NCBI GenBank assembly: GCA_018646825.1
Contig: JABGUA010000188.1
Span: forward strand, 1 to 7,002
Origin: Piscirickettsiaceae bacterium
GTDB taxonomy: Bacteria > Pseudomonadota > Gammaproteobacteria > Nitrosococcales > Methylophagaceae
Length of the DNA stretch: 7,002 bases
Direction of reading: 5' to 3'
Positions 5,134 to 7,002 of this stretch are shown in pieces. Positions within the stretch are counted from its first letter, which is position 1. Each line of letters starts with the position of its first letter. Both the position numbers and the translations under genes were made by a program. The notes below the pieces were generated by a model that was given only the letters and a program-made list of their open reading frames with translations, had not been told where the DNA came from and made no database searches.

Positions 5134-6633
5134 ATGATAACGAGCGCCGAATTCGACCAATATGCCCAACAAGGATACAACCGTATTCCTGTCGCAAGAG
5201 AGATTCTTGCCGACCTTGATACGCCACTTAGTACCTATTTAAAGCTCGCCGACGCACCCTACTCTTATTTGTTTGAGTCCGTCCAAGGCGGTGAAAAATG
5301 GGGTCGCTACTCGATAATCGGCCTCCCTTGTGACACGGTCATCAAAGTCACCGGGCAAGACATCATCACACTTCACCATGGTGAAATCATTGACCAAGCA
5401 ACAAGTCATGATCCCTTGTCATGGATAGAAGACTACAAAGACCAATACAAGGTCCCGGATCTAGCTAATTTACCTCGTTTTAATGGCGGTTTAGTCGGTT
5501 ATTTTGGCTATGACACTGTCCGTTATATAGAGCCAAGACTCGGTGAGTCTCCAAACCCTGATCCCTTAGCTTGCCCAGATATTTTATTAATGGTCTCAAA
5601 TGATTTAATCGTCTTTGATAACTTATCTGGCCGCCTATTCCTTATCGTTCATGCCGATCCTAATACCAACAATGCCTATCAATCTGCACAACTAGAGTTG
5701 GATGCCTTAACGAATAGATTGCGAACTGCAACACCCAATATCAACCAACAACACACAAGCAAAACGGTCAAAGAAGCCGACTTTGTCTCGGGCTTTACTC
5801 ACGATGGTTTTATTGATGCTGTTGAAAAAGCCAAACAATACATTACCGATGGCGACATCATGCAAGTCGTGTTATCACAACGACTTTCTGTCCCATTCTC
5901 TGCCCAAGCTATGGATTTATACCGTTCATTAAGAACCCTAAACCCATCGCCTTACATGTATTATCTCAATTTAGATGACTTCCATATTGTCGGCTCTTCT
6001 CCCGAAATTCTAGTACGTATGGAAGAAGATGAAGTTACCGTTCGCCCAATCGCTGGTACCCGCCCACGAGGTAAAACAGTTGAAGAAGATAAAGCATTAG
6101 AAGAAGAGCTTCTCGCCGATCCAAAAGAGCTTGCAGAGCACTTAATGCTTATCGATTTAGGTCGTAATGACGCTGGTCGTGTAAGCCAAATAGGCACAGT
6201 AAAACTAACAGCTAAAATGGTTATAGAGCGTTATTCTCATGTGATGCATATTGTCTCCAATGTCATTGGCAAGGTTGTCCCTGATATGACCTGCATCGAT
6301 GCATTGCGTGCGACATTCCCTGCTGGCACTGTCAGTGGTGCTGCTAAAGTCCGGGCGATGGAAATTATTGATGAATTAGAACCCATCAAACGTGGCGTTT
6401 ATGCCGGTGCCGTCGGTTATTTATCCTGGTCAGGTAATATGGACACGGCCATTGCAATCCGTACTGCTGTCATTAAGGATAATACACTTCATATTCAAGC
6501 AGGCGCAGGCATTGTCTACGATTCTGTTCCGGAGATGGAATGGCAGGAAACCATGAATAAAGCACGCGCTGTATTTCGTGCTGTGTCAATGGCAGAAGCA
6601 GGCCTTGACTTAAATCAACACCAACAACAATAG
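5134..6633 (+). CDS. trpE: Anthranilate synthase component I
   Basis: TrpE converts chorismate to anthranilate using ammonia delivered by TrpG, the first committed step of tryptophan synthesis. The 499-residue product is full length. In the N-terminal domain YLFESVQGGEKWGRYSIIG (45-63) carries the L-x-E-S motif of the tryptophan feedback site (S49). The chorismate-binding domain shows QVVLSQRL (244-251), GSSPEILVR (287-295), PIAGTRPRG (305-313), EHLMLIDLGRND (335-346), H369, FPAGTVSGAAKVRAMEIID (395-413) and GAGIVYDSVPEMEWQET (457-473). The feedback motif and the adjacent amidotransferase gene favour TrpE over PabB. It starts 5 bp after gph ends with no recognisable SD, so translation is probably coupled to gph. 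I see no leader peptide or attenuator before it, so classical trp attenuation is not indicated at this position. Confidence 0.96.
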   Translation: MITSAEFDQYAQQGYNRIPVAREILADLDTPLSTYLKLADAPYSYLFESVQGGEKWGRYSIIGLPCDTVIKVTGQDIITLHHGEIIDQATSHDPLSWIEDYKDQYKVPDLANLPRFNGGLVGYFGYDTVRYIEPRLGESPNPDPLACPDILLMVSNDLIVFDNLSGRLFLIVHADPNTNNAYQSAQLELDALTNRLRTATPNINQQHTSKTVKEADFVSGFTHDGFIDAVEKAKQYITDGDIMQVVLSQRLSVPFSAQAMDLYRSLRTLNPSPYMYYLNLDDFHIVGSSPEILVRMEEDEVTVRPIAGTRPRGKTVEEDKALEEELLADPKELAEHLMLIDLGRNDAGRVSQIGTVKLTAKMVIERYSHVMHIVSNVIGKVVPDMTCIDALRATFPAGTVSGAAKVRAMEIIDELEPIKRGVYAGAVGYLSWSGNMDTAIAIRTAVIKDNTLHIQAGAGIVYDSVPEMEWQETMNKARAVFRAVSMAEAGLDLNQHQQQ

Positions 6634-6647
6634 ACGGCCATCACGCA

Positions 6648-7002
6648 ATGTTATTGATGATAGATAATTACGATTCATTTACTTACAACTTAGTTCAATA
6701 CTTTGGTGAGCTCGGTGCCGATGTGCAGGTCCATCGCAATGACAAAATTACTATTGCTGATATTGAAGCCCTTAATCCAGAAAAAATTGTAATTTCTCCC
6801 GGTCCATGTACGCCAAATGAAGCGGGTATATCGTTGGACGTGATTCGACACTTTGCAGGGAAAAAACCGATCCTTGGTGTGTGTTTAGGGCACCAATCTA
6901 TCGGCCAAGCCTTTGGTGGCGAAATCATTCGTGCCAACGAAATAATGCATGGAAAGACATCGCCTGTATTCCATAATAATTCCAGTATTTTCAATAAATT
7001 AA
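6648..7002 (+). CDS. trpG: Anthranilate synthase component II / glutamine amidotransferase, N-terminal part
   Basis: The first 118 residues of a class I (triad) glutamine amidotransferase are present before the window ends; the family is about 190-200 residues long. LLMIDNYDSFTYNLVQYFGE (2-21) is the classic TrpG/PabA start, ISPGPCTPNEAG (49-60) forms the oxyanion-hole region, and LGVCLGHQSIGQAFGG (76-91) holds the nucleophile Cys79. The His-Glu pair of the triad lies beyond the edge. It hydrolyses glutamine to feed ammonia to TrpE, and in many bacteria the same subunit also serves PabB in folate synthesis, so pabA is an equally valid name. It begins 14 bp after trpE ends with no strong SD, which suggests coupling. 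Confidence 0.93.
   Translation, partial: MLLMIDNYDSFTYNLVQYFGELGADVQVHRNDKITIADIEALNPEKIVISPGPCTPNEAGISLDVIRHFAGKKPILGVCLGHQSIGQAFGGEIIRANEIMHGKTSPVFHNNSSIFNKL

Noticed and set aside
5961..6197. Minus-strand open frame of 78 codons inside trpE
   Set aside because: It is antisense to the conserved chorismate-binding core, and its Ser/Arg-rich composition is typical of a shadow.

Overview
The window looks like a chromosomal segment of a moderately AT-rich gammaproteobacterium. The evidence is a YgiQ protein close to the E. coli form and the order rpe-gph-trpE-trpG, which is familiar from Pseudomonas and related Gammaproteobacteria. A Thiotrichales-type lineage such as Methylophaga would fit, but that is only an impression. 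I see no mobile element, tRNA, rRNA or CRISPR array.

Layout: two gene clusters diverge from a 153-bp intergenic region (3594-3746). To the left, on the minus strand, lie four loci in order of transcription. First is an exported DUF3530-type alpha/beta-hydrolase-like gene (3593-2643) interrupted by one in-frame TAA. Second is a spermidine-synthase-like SAM-fold protein (2639-1836). Third is an exported L,D-transpeptidase-family protein (start at 1816, end at 1253). After an 82-bp gap comes the N-terminal 390 codons of the radical-SAM protein YgiQ, which leaves the window at base 1 just before its expected iron-sulphur cysteine motif. The first three are nearly contiguous (3 and 19 bp apart) and are probably one operon. 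The gap before ygiQ holds a candidate extended -10 promoter, a Fur-box-like palindrome and a dyad that would cover the only Shine-Dalgarno-like sequence of ygiQ.

To the right, on the plus strand, are rpe (ribulose-5-phosphate 3-epimerase), gph (phosphoglycolate phosphatase), trpE (anthranilate synthase component I) and the 5' part of trpG/pabA (glutamine amidotransferase component), which runs off the right edge. Gaps of 20, 5 and 14 bp and the lack of good ribosome binding sites before trpE and trpG suggest one transcript with translational coupling. Sugar-phosphate metabolism and phosphoglycolate repair are thus co-transcribed with the first committed step of tryptophan synthesis.

Most of the window is ordinary housekeeping content, and I found no convincing novel system. 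The points most worth a second look are the nonsense-interrupted DUF3530 gene, the ygiQ leader, and the spermidine-synthase-like protein that lacks the glycine-motif Asp of true aminopropyltransferases.
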